The notes under the pieces were generated by a model. It had not been told where the DNA came from. It did not search any database and worked only from the letters and a program-made list of their open reading frames with translations. The translations under genes and the position numbers were made by a program. A stretch of 64,000 bases of DNA from Eopsaltria australis (Eukaryota; Chordata; Aves; Passeriformes; Petroicidae), in contig JAVTVJ010001136.1 in NCBI GenBank assembly GCA_034509425.1, forward strand, positions 744,001 to 808,000. The letters run 5' to 3'. This document shows positions 24,002 through 36,605 of the stretch, piece by piece. The stretch's first letter is position 1, and the number at the start of each line of letters is the position of its first letter.

Positions 24002-24380
24002 CTGAAGGGGGGAAGAGAGGAGAGAATGTGAATCCTCAGTGCCAGCTGCTCATTTTCTCATCACCAGGACCTAACTCAAGGTACTTTGGTTTATGCAGGT
24101 TATTTAAAAGAAGAGTATTAATGTGTGTCTGCCATACATGATCAGTAATTAAAATTTAACTGGACAAAAGCAATCAAATGATTTGCTAGTAATGAAAATA
24201 ATCTTAATCACCACAAACAACAGCAGAGCTCACAAACACACTGGACCCCTAAAGAAGAGCACAGAACTTGCCCTGGTTGCCAGCAGGCCATGGGCACAGC
24301 TCCAGCAGTTCTGACTGAGGTATTTTGCCAACACTAGTCCATACACACAAAGCCATATTCTCCTGTGGCTCTTGGGGACA

Positions 24381-24467
24381 TGGGTCACTGGTGGACCTGC
24401 CTCTGCTGGATTAAGTTTGACTTGATGATCTTAAAGATCTTTTCCAACCTAAATGATTCTATGATTC
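24381..24467 (+). mobile_element. CR1 LINE 3' tail fragment
   Basis: It ends gacttgatgatcttaaagat, cttttccaacctaaatgatt, ctatgattc, the classical CR1 3' terminus of an older subfamily. Only about 90 bp is recognisable. Confidence 0.85.
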
Positions 24468-26639
24468 CCGTCCATTTTTAATTTGGAGCTATCTCCACCC
24501 TCCATGGCATCCTTTCTTTTATCCCTTCAAGCAACCTGACATCCCCTGGTATTCAGAGGCTTTATTGAACATACACAGTGCTGATCAAAGGGGATCATCT
24601 GGAGGATGAGGATATTTAGGGAGACTACCATGTTATGGACAGGTACAACTATTGGGGATGACAGGGAAAGCCTAATGGAGGGGGAAAGGCAGAGGGGGTC
24701 CACTGTGCTCAGAAACAGATTGGGAAATAGCATCTGTTTTCATCTGGGAAAGAAAATCTGGAAATTTGTGGGAGAAAAGAATCTAAACAAATATCAAAAC
24801 CCATTAAGAAAAGGGAATTGGACACCTCAAAGCTGTAAAACAACATCAACAGGTGCTGTGGTGGCAAAAGGCAAAGGGGATCTGAGCCCACCAGACAAGG
24901 ATGTGGGAATAAGCCAGTGGAGCTCCTTTAGCATCACTTTTTATGGACCCCCAATTTTTCACACTGGTTGTTAATACACGCACAACAATAAAATAATTGC
25001 TGGTTCAGTTTGTGCAGAAATCAGAACTAAATATATAATGGCTCAGACTACCCAGAAACAGAAACTACTGTGATATACTTAGAGTCATGTAAACACTGGG
25101 AACAGCCAAAGGTGTTTGAAACGTTTTAGGCAGAAATAACAAAATAAAGTGAAAAATAGGCTGAACTTATGGATGATCATTAGATCACGCAACAATGACA
25201 GAGAAAAAGTCCCATTGCTTGGAACGTCATAAAGTTCATCAGGACAAAATATGAATTGCAGTGTTAGAGAACCAACACCTGCAGTGGGTTCTGACACAGG
25301 TTATGGAGCTCACAGAGGAACCAGGATGGTGCAACTGGAGGTGAAAATGTGGAGTACCTGGGAGGAGAGGGATGAGGGGAGCAGAGGAACAGGGAGAACA
25401 ATCCTCCAGTAATTACTGCCCAGCCTCCCACATGGACATGGAGTCACTATTTCAAACTGGGTCAGGCAGATCCTATTGCCAGAGATTTTATTATTCATCC
25501 CTTCATTCTCATTATGGAATGAAATGTACAATTAATAGCCCCTAAACAGAGAGAATTAGCCTTGACCTGCCTTCCCACTCATTTCCTGCCTCCTCACATA
25601 TACTCCCTGTGCTCCCAAAATCACACAGGGCTCTCACAAGTGAGAAAGATGGATTGAGACAGAGAAGATGTGGTCGAAAACTGGACAGTCTTTATGGTAA
25701 CATTATTGGATGTCCCAGAGGCTCATCAATCTCAGGCACCACGGTGTGGCTCAGCACCCTTCCAAGGGGAAAGCAGTGGGTACACAACACTCAGGGATCA
25801 GAAAAGAGTGGGATTGACTAAAAATCAATCAAACCCAAAAGGTGTGAAATGCAAAACACTGATAAAGGCAGGAATGGGGCAGATAGGAAAATCCTCCCTT
25901 CCTCAGGGAGGAGTGTGGAGGAAGATCAAAGCCAGCCAGTGCAGTTCCCACTGGGAGGCTGGAAGGTGGGAGCAGGCACTGAAACCTGGGTTACCGAAGG
26001 CACAGCAGCCTGGACCTGCCAGGCCTGGGCAAAGCAACAGGAAAATCCAGCACGAGCCAAGTGATTTGGGATTAGAAAATGATACAAGTGGCAGTGAGAT
26101 TGAGGCTGGAGCTTTCTGAGGAGATTACAAATGAGGCAAGAATACAAAGACTTTCTGATGATGCCCAGCTTTGCATGGGTCACATTCGGATACAAACCAG
26201 ATCAGCAGTGGGCCCTGTGCTGCAAGGCAAAGCTCTTCTCCATGTGCACTGCCCCTGAACAGAGAGAGGCATTTCCACAGGACTCTTGGAATGGTTGATG
26301 TGGGACAGATCTATTCATGCTCTAGAATTAAATTTAACACCACTGTTGCTAAAAATTATGGGTGCAGCCATGGAGGGGTGGAGAGCAAAGACTGAATGGG
26401 ACACAGCACCAGTGGGTCCCTCTGTTTGTAGTGGCACTGCCCAACACCAGTGGCTGCAGCACAGTCAGACAAGTCCAGGACTGTGGATGCACCCACGTGG
26501 TGCTACAACCACACAGAGCCATGCTCTGAGCTGAAGGACTGACCAAATTTTCAGTTCAAGTGCCTGAGATGGAAGGAGGAGGTCATTTCCTCCCTGACTG
26601 GAGCTGAGGTGAGCACTCCCCATGTGCTGCAGACACAGC

Positions 26640-26990
26640 GAGCAGCTTCAGGTTTCAGAGGTCATCAGAAAAGCACAAGATAGTTCCAAAATGCAGCACT
26701 GAAATGGTTCAAGACTGGGAAAAGACACTTTATGACTCTGTGAGACCAAACTGCTCCAATCTGTTTCTCATGCCAAAAGGAAGACTGGAAGATGATTTGA
26801 TTGCAGCTTATCATGATCTTCACGGGGAGAAAATACTGTCTTGCCTTAACTTGGCAGGGCAGAGTGGAGTGATTCCACATTGCTGGAAGCTGGAAGCAGC
26901 TGAAATGAGGCATAAAACATTAGCACAGATGGTGGTCCACTGGAACAGCTGTTTTCCAAAGGATGTGCTCAGGGAGAACAGATCCCCCTG
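26640..26990 (+). mobile_element. Ancient CR1/L3-like LINE remnant
   Basis: The order of motifs resembles the 3' end of ancient amniote CR1/L3 elements: aagcacaagatagttccaaa, ctgaaatggttcaagactgg, atgccaaaaggaagactgga, gattgcagcttatcatgatc and ggtggtccactggaacagct. It is highly diverged and its boundaries are uncertain. Confidence 0.4.
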
Positions 26991-29735
26991 AGTTTTTCAA
27001 TCCAGAGTTGTGTGTCTGGCTGGTCCCAGGTCCCTGGGCTCAGGACAGACGTGCACTGGCCACACTTGGTGGCCTGGAGCTGAGGAATATATCAATTATT
27101 AGACCAGACCAATGGACCCTCAGAACCTTTGCCCTTCATGCATGCTGACTTTGTGGATCCAGCTCTGCCAAGAAAGGAACTTCTCAGCTGGAATGTCTGC
27201 TCCTGGGTGGGACCTAACCCTGCAAGTATTAACTGAAAGCAATTCATTGCCCCATATGTTCTAACTCTGAGCAGGTGCCTGATGTGCAGAAGGACACAGT
27301 CCCAAATACTTCAGCAACTTTCTTCCACATGATTTTATGGCTCACAAGCCCTGGAAGGAGCCTGCTGCTCCCCTCACAAACAAGTGAAACCATAAAAACA
27401 GCAGCACTGACACTCTGGGGAGCAGGGCCAAGTCTCCAAAAGCCACTCGGTGCCTCAGCTGGGGCTGCACAGCTTTGGAGAGGAGGAGGAGGAGGAGGCA
27501 GCACTGGTGGAATCCAGCTCTCCCAGCAGGAACAAGCATCACTTTCTTTTGGTTCCCTGTGAATTCCAGGTTGTGCTCCTGTGGCTAGAGCAGAACCAGG
27601 ATCAGTCCAGGCTTTTCCAAAGCTCAGTTGCTGAATGGGATATCAATGTTCCCAAGGGTGCAGGGGAGAGCTGGAAAGGGGATGAGCAAGGAAAGGAGTG
27701 AATTTTCAGTTCTGCAGTTCCCAAGGCTCCAAGCAGGACTCACGGGTTTGGGTGAGGGCATGGAGAGAAAAGGACTCAAAGCTTTTGGGATGTCATATAA
27801 GCTCAGATCAGTCCTGGGGGCTGGGAGCAGAAGGACTCCCCAGTGTGACCCAGGCAGTGCCCAGGGCCCCCAGTGCCCACACGGAGACCTGGCCCAGCTT
27901 CCAGATCCCTGCAGGCACTGCTGGAGCATTGCTGGGGCCACACTGGGACCAGTGATGGTCAGAGCCTCCACTTGGTGGAGACAGCACCGCACAGGTGCCA
28001 AGGGAGAACCTGCCAGAGTCACCTCCCACCATCTCCTGGGGGCTCTGAGTTCCATCCCCAGCCTCATGCCACCACCCTTGTGCATGAAACAATGCAGGTT
28101 TGGTGTTCAGTGTGGCCTTCCAGGGCTCAGCTGCACCTCCCTCTGCAGGTCCAACCTGCGTTTACCCATCCATGGGCTGATGTTCCCTGGGAAGAGGATA
28201 TTCTCCAAATACAGCACTGCTTGCACAGGACAAAACCTGCTCAGAGCCATCAGGGCACCAAGTAGCAGAGTGCACAGGCACACCTGGCTTAAACCCTTCC
28301 ACAGCAGGGATTTAACTTCTCCATGGCTCTGACCCTTCCTGGGAAATAATACCAGCCTCCTTCACTGTTTCATGTCTTGTCTTTAATGAACTGTGGGCCC
28401 TGGCAACCCAAGAGGCTCTTCCTTGCCCAGGAGAGGAGGCAGAAGCCTTGGGATCAGCCAGTGCTCACTCGGTGCCTGGTACTCCTACAGGTGGGGTCCT
28501 GTTTCACTCTCCAGAACAGACTCTGTGATTTCCAACATGAAAGAGGCAAACAAACATTGCTCTTGCATGTATCACTGCTCTCACTAAGTAGGCCACACAG
28601 CCAATTACTGTAATACCAGCTCTGCCATCTCACAATGCTCATTTCAACATTGCTGCCTGCTTTGATCATCATACTTTCATCTTCCGATGACGTTACGGCC
28701 ACTTTCATGTCAGACACAAGTGTATGAAGGCAGAAGAGATTTCAGAAGGCCTTAATGAAGCCTCAGCATGGGGAACTGGAAAGGCAGGGGTAAAAGCAGG
28801 TTCCCAGAGCCCTTTGGGTGCAGCTTCCTTGGCCCTACACTTGTGGCAGTTTGTGAAGGCCCCAGGCTTTGGCAGAGCTCGATGATGCAGCACAGCAATA
28901 TGGGCCAGAACAGTTCTGGGTGTGAAGCTTCACTAGCATCAGTGCAAGGAGCAACCCGAGGGCAATGCCAGGAGCTCTTCCCAAGGGAAGGATGGAAAGG
29001 AAAGGCTGGGTGCTCACATCAGTCTCCTCTGCACACCCACAGACCCAGCAGCCCCTTCCAGCTGATCTCCTGTGGCAGGAGAGGGGAGAAGGGGGTGAAG
29101 GCTGCAGTGTGGAGCTGTTCTGGTCTCTGCAGGGTCTCCCTGGCTGTGATGAGCACAACAGCAATGAGTGAAAGCAAATGGGGCCCGTCAGCGGCTGCAG
29201 CCACAAGAAACTTGCACTTGCAGTTTGCTGTTTCTGATCTGGAGTAGCATCCTCATAAATAATGAAAGTGACTAAAAGCTACTTAAAAAACACACACTCC
29301 TCCCTTCTGAAAGAATGAGGGAAAAAAAAACCCAATTATAAAAGGACATTTCTTCCAGCTAGGAATAATTTGTCATGTAATTCTCTGAAGACAGCAACAG
29401 AAACATGCATGCTCCCTTTGAGTCATCTGTGATTGCATATGTACTCAGATGGCTTCTAATGAGGCTATTTTTACAGCACACATCCTGCTGAGTTTTTGGG
29501 GAGGGGCAGAGTGAGATCAGTGAAGTATCAGTCTTCAACATCAGCTCCTCAAAAGGAGAGGAAAAGGAAACACATGTGGAGGAGGACGTGATGTACCACT
29601 GAACCAACGCCTACAAACAGCTCTGCCCCCCAGCAGCGAATGTGGAGCATCTTTTGGCTTTTCCTAAACAACACTCAAGCAGGAAAACCCAGAGATCATT
29701 AGTGCCCTGATGATCTCAGTGATGGCCAAGTTGCA

Positions 29736-29833
29736 CAGGGCTCTGCACAAGCTGGTGTGGGGGAAGCTGTCCCTGCTCATGGCTGGGGGTGGAACAGGAT
29801 GGATCTTCAAGGTCTCCCCAGTTCTGTGACTCC
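29736..29833 (+). mobile_element. CR1 LINE 3' tail fragment
   Basis: It reads agggctctgcacaagctggt, gctgtccctgctcatggctg, ggtggaacaggatggatctt, caaggtctccccagttctgtgactcc. It is a diverged plus-strand CR1 terminus. Confidence 0.7.
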
Positions 29834-32454
29834 TGGTGACACCCCTTGGCAGAGGACAGGGTGTGCCCAGATACAGTAAAACTTTGGGCACTTTGGGCAC
29901 TCCTTGGAAGGCTGTTCTGGTCTGCAGCACCAAAGAGGTTCAGTAAGGACTCACTAACACTCATGGGGACCAAGAAGGGCACCTTTGCAGGGTCCAGCAG
30001 GACACCAGCACCACTGGGATGTCCCAGCTTGTCTCCTGGAAACCAACATGCAGTTGGCTCACCTCAGGCTAAATCAAAAGGCCTCAGCTGTCAGAAAGCA
30101 AAGGAAGCAAAAAATGGGGGAGGCTGAAACTGGCCTCAATTTACAGACATCTGCCATGGTTTTACAAGAACCAGAAGGTTCCTGTCATGACTGGAGCTAT
30201 GGGAAGTGGAACAGACATAAATGAAGTCTCATTTTACATGGAGATGGTGAAAGCAGAGACAAGCTTCTGGGCATTTTCCATGTGCAACATGCTCCTGTGA
30301 ACCTCAGGATTCAAGGACTTCCAGGTCCCTGGGAAGTCCCAGGTGCTCCTGCAGTGTCTGTGCTGGTTTTGTCCGTGGCCAGGAGCTGAATCCTCATGCT
30401 TGGTTGGGTTTCCCCACGAGCCTGCTGGGTCCCCTCTTTGCCATCCATGACCCTGAACACGCTGGTCCCTTCTGCCCTGACCAAGGCTGAAGCTGCAGCC
30501 CCTGGAGGCTCTGAGGCCCTCGCTCCAAGCCAGTTGGACCTGGGGACATCAAACTAACCGGGCACACAAAGAAAATCCCTGAGGCAGGAGAAGCAGCCCA
30601 AACCCTGCCCCTCTCTGGGACACATCTACATCCTCTGCGCTCTCCCTCCAAAATAAACTGAAATCAGAACATGAGGCCGCGTCCTTCTGCAGGCAGAAGT
30701 GTGACAGTAGTTGCCATTCAGGTTTTCCTGGAAGAAATTTGCTCAATAAATACCAATATTATTAAGGAGTTCATAAATTTAAAGGACGTGAAGGTTTTGT
30801 AGAAGAGATGCCTCAGGGAAGTTCACCCCCAGCCTTCTGAGGGCAGCCAGCTCTTAAACACAGAGGTAATAGCTTTCAAAAACCCCAAAATACATAATGC
30901 AGCACTCGGTGGTGAGTGTGGTGTCAGTGCTAAAATCCAGGGAAAACAAACAAACAGAGCAGAATGCTTCATTTTTCCAGCTATCTGGGTCTAGTAAAAC
31001 ACACAACCTTTCCTGACAGCAAACTCTGCTTCAGGAAGTCCAGGAGGAATTTAATCGCGCGTTCATTCCTCAAGGGACACTCGGCAGCTCTGAATCCTTC
31101 AGAGAAGGTAAACTCCAGGACCAAAGCAGGCTGCCTCTCCTCTGGAAATCAAACATTAAAATACAAACCAGAACAATAGTCAAGAGCCACAAAGAATTCC
31201 TAAGGTATTAGCAAAACAAATTCCCTTCAGTCCTTATTAGGAATATCTTGAGGATGGTTTGAAGAGGAAAGTCTAACCAAATATAAAAAAAATTTGGCTT
31301 ATCCAACAAAAAACAACTGCGCACTCTTTGCCAAAAGCAAAAGAATTCAGTCAGATAAAAAATGCGACGCACAAATGATGCAGGTTAAAAACTGAATTTA
31401 AGATGATAATGGAATAGCTGCCAGCGTCTTTAAATTTTCAAGCGTGGAAATGTCAACAGAGACAAAGAAATTCAGGGAAAAACAAAGAGAATAGATTAAG
31501 GGTTTATTTATATCAGTGAAAGAGCTCTGTGTTGCTTAACTAAGAAATGACTGAGGGGGGTGAAAACTGAAATGGCCACAGGTCCCCAACATGCCCTGAG
31601 GAGTGAGGGCGTGACCCAAGGATTTCCTGGTAGCTCAGCTTTCCTGAAGGCTTTAGAGCTGCCACGTCTTGGTACTTTATGGCTCCAGAAAGGGACATTT
31701 CTCCACCTCACACCATCCAAAGCTCTCCAGGACTTTCACACTGGGCAAACTGGTGTGGTTTGCACAGGAAACACTCCCATCCCTTGGAGCTGGGATGTGT
31801 CTGAATGTCTCCTTGTATGTGGACTTTTGACCTTTTGGGTTCCCTACAGCTTCCGTGCTGGTTGTGGTACAGAACTGAACTATCCACTGCTCTTAAACTG
31901 GCCACAGGGCACTTTTGGGGGGTTTTTTCTGGTTGCTTGGTTTGTTTCTTTTTGAAGGATGGTGGGAGCCCTTCAGTGAGTGCCAAGACTTATTAAATTC
32001 CTTGCCTAATTAGTGAGAGTTTTCTCTTTTTCTGATGCAGGATGAGTCGGAAGTTTCTTCACGCTCTGGGAAAATCCCACAGGTTGCCTCTTAAAGAAAG
32101 GTGAGACAATTCAAATGATTTTGCTTCCCAGCAATACCCAGCCCTAGGCCTGTTCCTCCACAGGGTGTAGAGCCCCCTCCCAAGCTTCAGAGGACCATAA
32201 CCTCAGAAATTGTCCTTCCCCAGTGCTGGGGACCTGGTGAGCTGGAAGAAGAGTCTGAAGGAGAGTTGATGCCATCCCAGGGCACTCCTTTGGGTGACAG
32301 GAGCTGCTGGGGACAAAGGAGAGAGCAAGGAATGTGGGGAGAAGAGGGGAAGATGACACCAGGGAGGCTGGAGAAAGGTGAACTGAGAAGGAGCAAAGTG
32401 GGTGCAAGCCCTCAGCAGCTTCTCCTCCTAGGGCTCCCCAGGGATTGGTCCCAG

Positions 32455-32586
32455 CCCCAAGAGCTCCAGGAGTGTCTGGACACCACTCCCAGGGATGGGA
32501 TTGTTGGGGTGTCTGTGCAGGGCCAGGAGCTGCACTCAGGGATCCTGGTGGTTCCTTCCAGCTCAGGGGATTCTGTGATTCCATGG
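32455..32586 (+). mobile_element. CR1 LINE 3' tail fragment
   Basis: It reads gagctccaggagtgtctgga, gggattgttggggtgtctgt, tccttccagctcaggggatt, ctgtgattcc. It is the plus-strand counterpart of the subfamily seen at 16.1 and 22.0 kb. Confidence 0.85.
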
Positions 32587-32932
32587 GAGTCACATCTTCT
32601 ACGGCAGAGACTGAAACACTCAGAGCCCTGAGGCACCACGGCTTGGTCTGGAGTACCTGGGAAAAACTGCACCACGTCAGAGCTGGGAAACCTCCAGGCC
32701 CAGCCCAAAGCACCCCTGGGAAGTCCAGCTCTGCTCCCAGAGCAGCACCCAGAGTCCTTGTGCTGGTCCTGCACCTCCCCGAGCCCCTCCTGGGAGCTGC
32801 AGCCCAGTGCTGTTAGCATCGACCTGAACGAGAGCCACCATGGCCTGGGCAGCCCCCAAGGCCTGGGTTTGCCCTGCTGCAGGAGCAGAGATTCTCCACA
32901 GCCACATCTGTGCTGCCAGCGGGTCCCGGCCA

Positions 32933-32977
32933 GTGACAGCCCTGCTGGTGACAGCCCTGCTGGTGACAGCCCTGCTG
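32933..32977. repeat. Three tandem copies of a 15-bp unit
   Basis: The unit gtgacagccctgctg occurs three times in a row without mismatch. It is a short perfect minisatellite in intron sequence. Confidence 0.9.
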
Positions 32978-33623
32978 CAGACGGGGCTGAGCTTCCAGCT
33001 GGCTCCGTTCCCTCCTCAAACAGATGCAGCTCCTAAAGCAGGGGCTGATTTATTCAGCAGGAGTCTCGCACATTAAGTGTAGTTAAGTCTGAAAACAAAT
33101 CTAATGACTTTAAAATAAATAGCCAACAGAGGACTCGGAACTGAAATTCCTCCTTCCTCTGACACCCGCCATATAAACAATAATAATTATATAAAACCGT
33201 GTCTAACACATGACTACACAAGGCTCTGGTGACCAAGAAAAGCACACGCTGCTTGTCAGACATAATTGCACATTTGGTTTTTCAATTATTTCTTGTCAGG
33301 ATCCAGAGCCCACCATCTGAACGCTGACATTAATTACTGGGAAGTTGTTAGAGCTCCAGTAGTCTTGTGGAGACTCCCAGTGCTCACCCTGAGGCCCAGA
33401 GCTCCCAGTGCTGCTCCCACACTGCCCTCCTGTCCCACCTGCCCTGTGGGACTGTCACACTCACACCACACAGGGGCACCAGCTTGGGATACCACGTGGA
33501 GAAGGGGCTTCAGAAGAAGCTTCAAGCAAGTCTCCAGTGGACATCAGCAAGGAACTGATCCCCTGCCAGGTGCTCTGACCCTAGAGGATGGGGTCAGACC
33601 ATGTCCAGCACCGCAGCCTCCAA

Positions 33624-34086
33624 CACAAGACATGGACCTGTTGGAGAGAGCCCAGAGGAGGCCATAGAGCTGCTCCAAGTACTGCAGCCAGGCTGGGAGA
33701 GCTGGGAATGTTCACCTGAAGAAGAGAAGGCTCCAGGGAGAGCTCAGAGCCCCTTGCAGGGCCTAAAGGGGCTCCAGGAGAGCTGGAGAGGGACTGGGGA
33801 CAAGGGCTGGAGGGACAGGACACAGGGAATGGCTTCCCAGTGCCAGAGGGCAGGGATGGATGGGATGTTGGACAGGAATTGTTCCCTGGGAGGGTGGGCA
33901 GGCCCTGGCACAGGGTGCCCAGAGAAGCTGTGGCTGCCCCTGGATCCCTGGCAGTGCCCAAGGCCAGGCTGGACACTGGGGCTGGGAGCAGCCTGGGACA
34001 ATGGGAGGTGTCCCTGCCCGTGGCTGGGGTGGCACTGGATGATTTCTAAGGTCCCTCCCAACCCAAGGCAGTGTGAGATCCTGTGA
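33624..34086 (+). mobile_element. CR1 LINE, 5'-truncated, about 460 bp
   Basis: It starts at aagacatggacctgttggag, passes through the young-subfamily block, and ends aaggtccctcccaacccaag, gcagtgtgagatcctgtga, a decayed tail. It is antisense to ZNF618. Confidence 0.92.
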
Positions 34087-34747
34087 ACTCCAGAGCCCCT
34101 GTCACCCCTGTCACCGTGATCCCACGGGGTCCCTCCCAGCCCCTCTGAGCACCCAACTCCTGGTGTCGAGCTCCCGTCACATCCCTGCCCATCATGCAGG
34201 AAAACATCGTGCCTTTTATTGGCTTTTAATTTGCTGCTTTTTAATTTTGTTGACTGTCTCTTTTTCCCTTGCAAAAGGAAGAAAGAAGCCTCTGATCTAC
34301 CTTTTCTGGAGTGTTCAAAAACACGCACAGCTTTGTCAGGTTGTCTCTTAGTTGTCATCTTCCCCAAAGCAAGCAGCCATCTCTCTTCTGGCTGCCTTCA
34401 AGGAAGGGGGTTTTTCTGTGCTCCTAAGAATTCTCTTCACCTTTTAAAATCTCCCATTACAGAGCACTCACTGAGGTGCAGCAACCACACAGAAGTTAAT
34501 GGGGGAGGAGAAGAGCGAGTGCTCTCTGCCACCACGAGCTGCACACCCTGAACCTTCCAAAGGCAGCAACAGCAATGTGGGGCTGGGGGTGGTGGGATCA
34601 CAAACCCCTGCGCCTTCAGATAAAATCAATTCACTGCAGTGAAAAAAGAAAAATAGGATTGACCCAATACCACAGTCATCACCTTAGACCAAGCCTGCTA
34701 CTGTGAACAAAAAAAATTGCAGGAAGATAAAATCCAGGCGACTTTAC

Positions 34748-34804
34748 TTTGATTGTATTATATTAATTACATTATACTATATTATATTACACTATATTAT
34801 TTTT
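34748..34804. repeat. AT-rich simple repeat
   Basis: A degenerate tatta/acatt run (ttgtattatattaattacat and onward) of about 57 bp. Confidence 0.7.
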
Positions 34805-35088
34805 GCTTATGTTTTTTACTGATATAAATTAATTGTTAAAAGCTTCCTCGATGCTTTGCAGTTAGTGAGGGTTTCAAGCAGCAGAGACTTTGAGAAACAT
34901 CTTGTGTCTCCATCCACTGATGTCCTCACAGATTCAGTCCAAGCCACATTTCCACCTTCAGTCACTGACAGAGCTTTCCTGAAATATTACATTTTGATCC
35001 TGTTTTATTATTTTTAAATGGACTTGATCATTCTCCTTTCTTTGACCGCGTTTTGTTCAGTCAGGTAGATGGGGATGTAACCAGGTTT

Positions 35089-35248
35089 CATAGATTCACA
35101 GGATGGTTTGGGTTGGAAAGGTCCTTAAAGTCCATCTTATCCCACCCCTGCCATGGGCAGGGACACCTTCCACTGTCCCAGGCTGCTCCAAGCCCCAGTG
35201 TCCAACCTGGCCTTGGGCACTGCCAGGGGTCCAGGGGCAGCCACAGCC
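35089..35248 (-). mobile_element. CR1 LINE, short 3' fragment
   Basis: It starts catagattcacaggatggtttgggttgg and follows the young-subfamily block to ggggcagccacagcc, where homology stops. It lies about 300 bp downstream of the serine-rich exon in the transcript direction. Confidence 0.9.
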
Positions 35249-35556
35249 ACACAGACAGAAGAGTCTGCACAGCCCAAGGTCTCCATCCAAGAGCCTCACC
35301 CTGCGGGCACTCAGCTGGAACACCCCATACCCCACACCACACACAAACCACCTGTGCTTTCAGCCCCCAAGGCCAGAACGAGGTCAGACTCCTATATCCA
35401 TCTTTCCAACTCTATCCAGAAATGGCTGCATGGACACTGGGCCCTGCCAGCTCCCACCCATCCCTCCTGTGCAGCCACCCTTGGCCACCACATCTCCAGG
35501 CTGGAAAGCACAACTGAGCAGAGATGCATCCCCCACCACATCCCACCCAGCCCTAC

Positions 35557-35600
35557 CTGCTGGAAGAGCTCCTCCGCCCGCTGCTGCTGCTCTCGTCGGC
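35557..35600 (-). CDS. ZNF618: ZNF618 exon, serine-rich N-terminal piece
   Basis: A 44-nt exon with acceptor gttttgatctcctag and donor CAG|gtagggct. Starting in phase 0 it encodes ADESSSSGRRSSSS plus AG, which completes Arg with the next exon to give ...SSSSRECLKRSP. Human ZNF618 has ADGASAAGRKSTASRERLKR here (from memory), so Ala-Asp, Gly-Arg, Ser-Arg-Glu and Leu-Lys-Arg line up. Phase and position both fit. The sequence is lower in complexity than the human one (eight Ser in 14 residues), consistent with AGC-codon expansion. A second frame across the same bases stays open and reads RREQQQRAEELFQQ. It would join the next exon out of frame, so I reject it as the coding frame. The initiating exon upstream (about 11 residues in human) is not seen. 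Confidence 0.8.
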
Positions 35601-35800
35601 CTAGGAGATCAAAACAAAAGACCTGGGTTAGGTTCAGAAGGACCATGCTGCTCTCCAGCCCCTCCTGCCCTGCTGCACCCACACCCCAGGTGTGATTCCC
35701 CACCGGCCAATCGTGGTTTGACAACCAGGGGTCATTGCTCGAGACTTGGGCTGCACAAGAGCCACCGGAGGGGAAGGGCTCGGGCAGAGCCCCCAGGGTG

Positions 35801-35980
35801 GGCTGAGCAGGGTCTGAGCCCTGGGATGTGGGGCTGGGCAGGGTCTGAGCCCTGGGATGTGGGGCTGAGCAGGGTCTGAGCCCTGGGATGTGGGGCTGGA
35901 GCAGGGTCTGAGCCTCGGGATGTGGGGCTGAGCAGGGTCTGAGCCCTGGGATGTGGGGCTGGGCAGGGTCTGAGCCCCAG
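35801..35980. repeat. 31-bp minisatellite, six units
   Basis: The unit ggctgagcagggtctgagcc plus ctgggatgtgg starts at 35801, 35832, 35863, 35894, 35926 and 35957. Period is 31 bp with one 32-bp copy. Copies differ by one to three bases. It lies 200 bp upstream of the serine-rich ZNF618 exon in the transcript direction. Confidence 0.93.
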
Positions 35981-36579
35981 CCCCACCTTGGGGGCTCTGC
36001 CCCAGCCCATCCCCTCCAGTGGCTCTCGTGCAGCCCAAGTCTCAAGCAGTGACCCCTTGATTCCAAACCACGAGTCCGGCAGGTGGGAAATCAGGAATGG
36101 CCAAATTCCAGGTGGTGTCCAGGCAGGAATGGCCCAGCACCTCCCCTCATTAGCCCCATGCCCTAATTAGCCCCTCCAGGCCCTGGGAGGGCTGAGCAGG
36201 GATGATCCAGGGTCTCCCCTCTCCTCCTTCCCCGGCTCGCTGATGAGAGCCTTCCTTGGAAAGACAATATTATTCCAATCCCAGAAATTTTATTTCTGAA
36301 TTTGTGCAAATACAAGTTAAAAGATATTAGCTGCATTTCACATTTTGTGCAAATGGCAGAAACAGGCAATTCATGTGCAGCAGGATGGGGGCCAGCCAAC
36401 GATTTCGATAAAATAAACCCTTTTTTAATTTAAATGCTAATGCACTGAATTAAAATTTAATAACTGAGGAAATTGAAAAGCCGAGCAGGAATATTGGAAA
36501 TAAATCCAAGCAGAAACAGCTGAAATTAAAAATTCTAGAGAGTGGGAGGATAGCAGCTAAGCTGTCTTATATGATTACA

Positions 36580-36605
36580 TTTTTTTTTTTTTTTTTTTTT
36601 TTTTT
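36580..36605. repeat. Poly(T) tract, 26 nt
   Basis: An uninterrupted homopolymer followed by cagaacgaagg. A length error is possible at such a run. Confidence 0.9.

Larger units (their letters stand above)
24002..35556 (-). other. ZNF618: ZNF618 intron between serine-rich and acidic exons
   Basis: An 11.6-kb intron with CR1 fragments near 24.4, 29.8, 32.5, 33.6-34.1 and 35.1 kb, and an old LINE-like stretch near 26.6-27.0 kb. An AT-rich simple stretch lies at about 34.75-34.82 kb. The segment 24.5-26.1 kb has the texture of an old repeat, but I cannot name it. I see no further exon. Confidence 0.6.
359..35600 (-). other. ZNF618: ZNF618 gene, partial (six internal coding exons visible)
   Basis: This is the span from the serine-rich exon to the zinc finger 2 exon of ZNF618, read on the minus strand. 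The ordered exons translate to a continuous protein that matches the N-terminal third of vertebrate ZNF618 as I remember it: a Ser-rich start, an acidic segment, the RYSGTWIFD motif, finger 1 with CGICGKKYKYY, an optional DTEA...GEGASQ insert, and finger 2 with CDICGKKYKYY. Phases at the five internal joins are 2, 1, 1, 1 and 1, and all agree. From family knowledge, ZNF618 is a nuclear C2H2 protein with a hAT-transposase-derived C-terminus that partners UHRF2 at 5-hydroxymethylcytosine. Neither the first coding exon nor anything after finger 2 is in the window. Confidence 0.93.

Noticed and set aside
35392..36066. 224-codon minus-strand ORF containing RREQQQRAEELFQQ
   Set aside because: It reads through intron, minisatellite and exon in a frame that does not match the ZNF618 splice phase.
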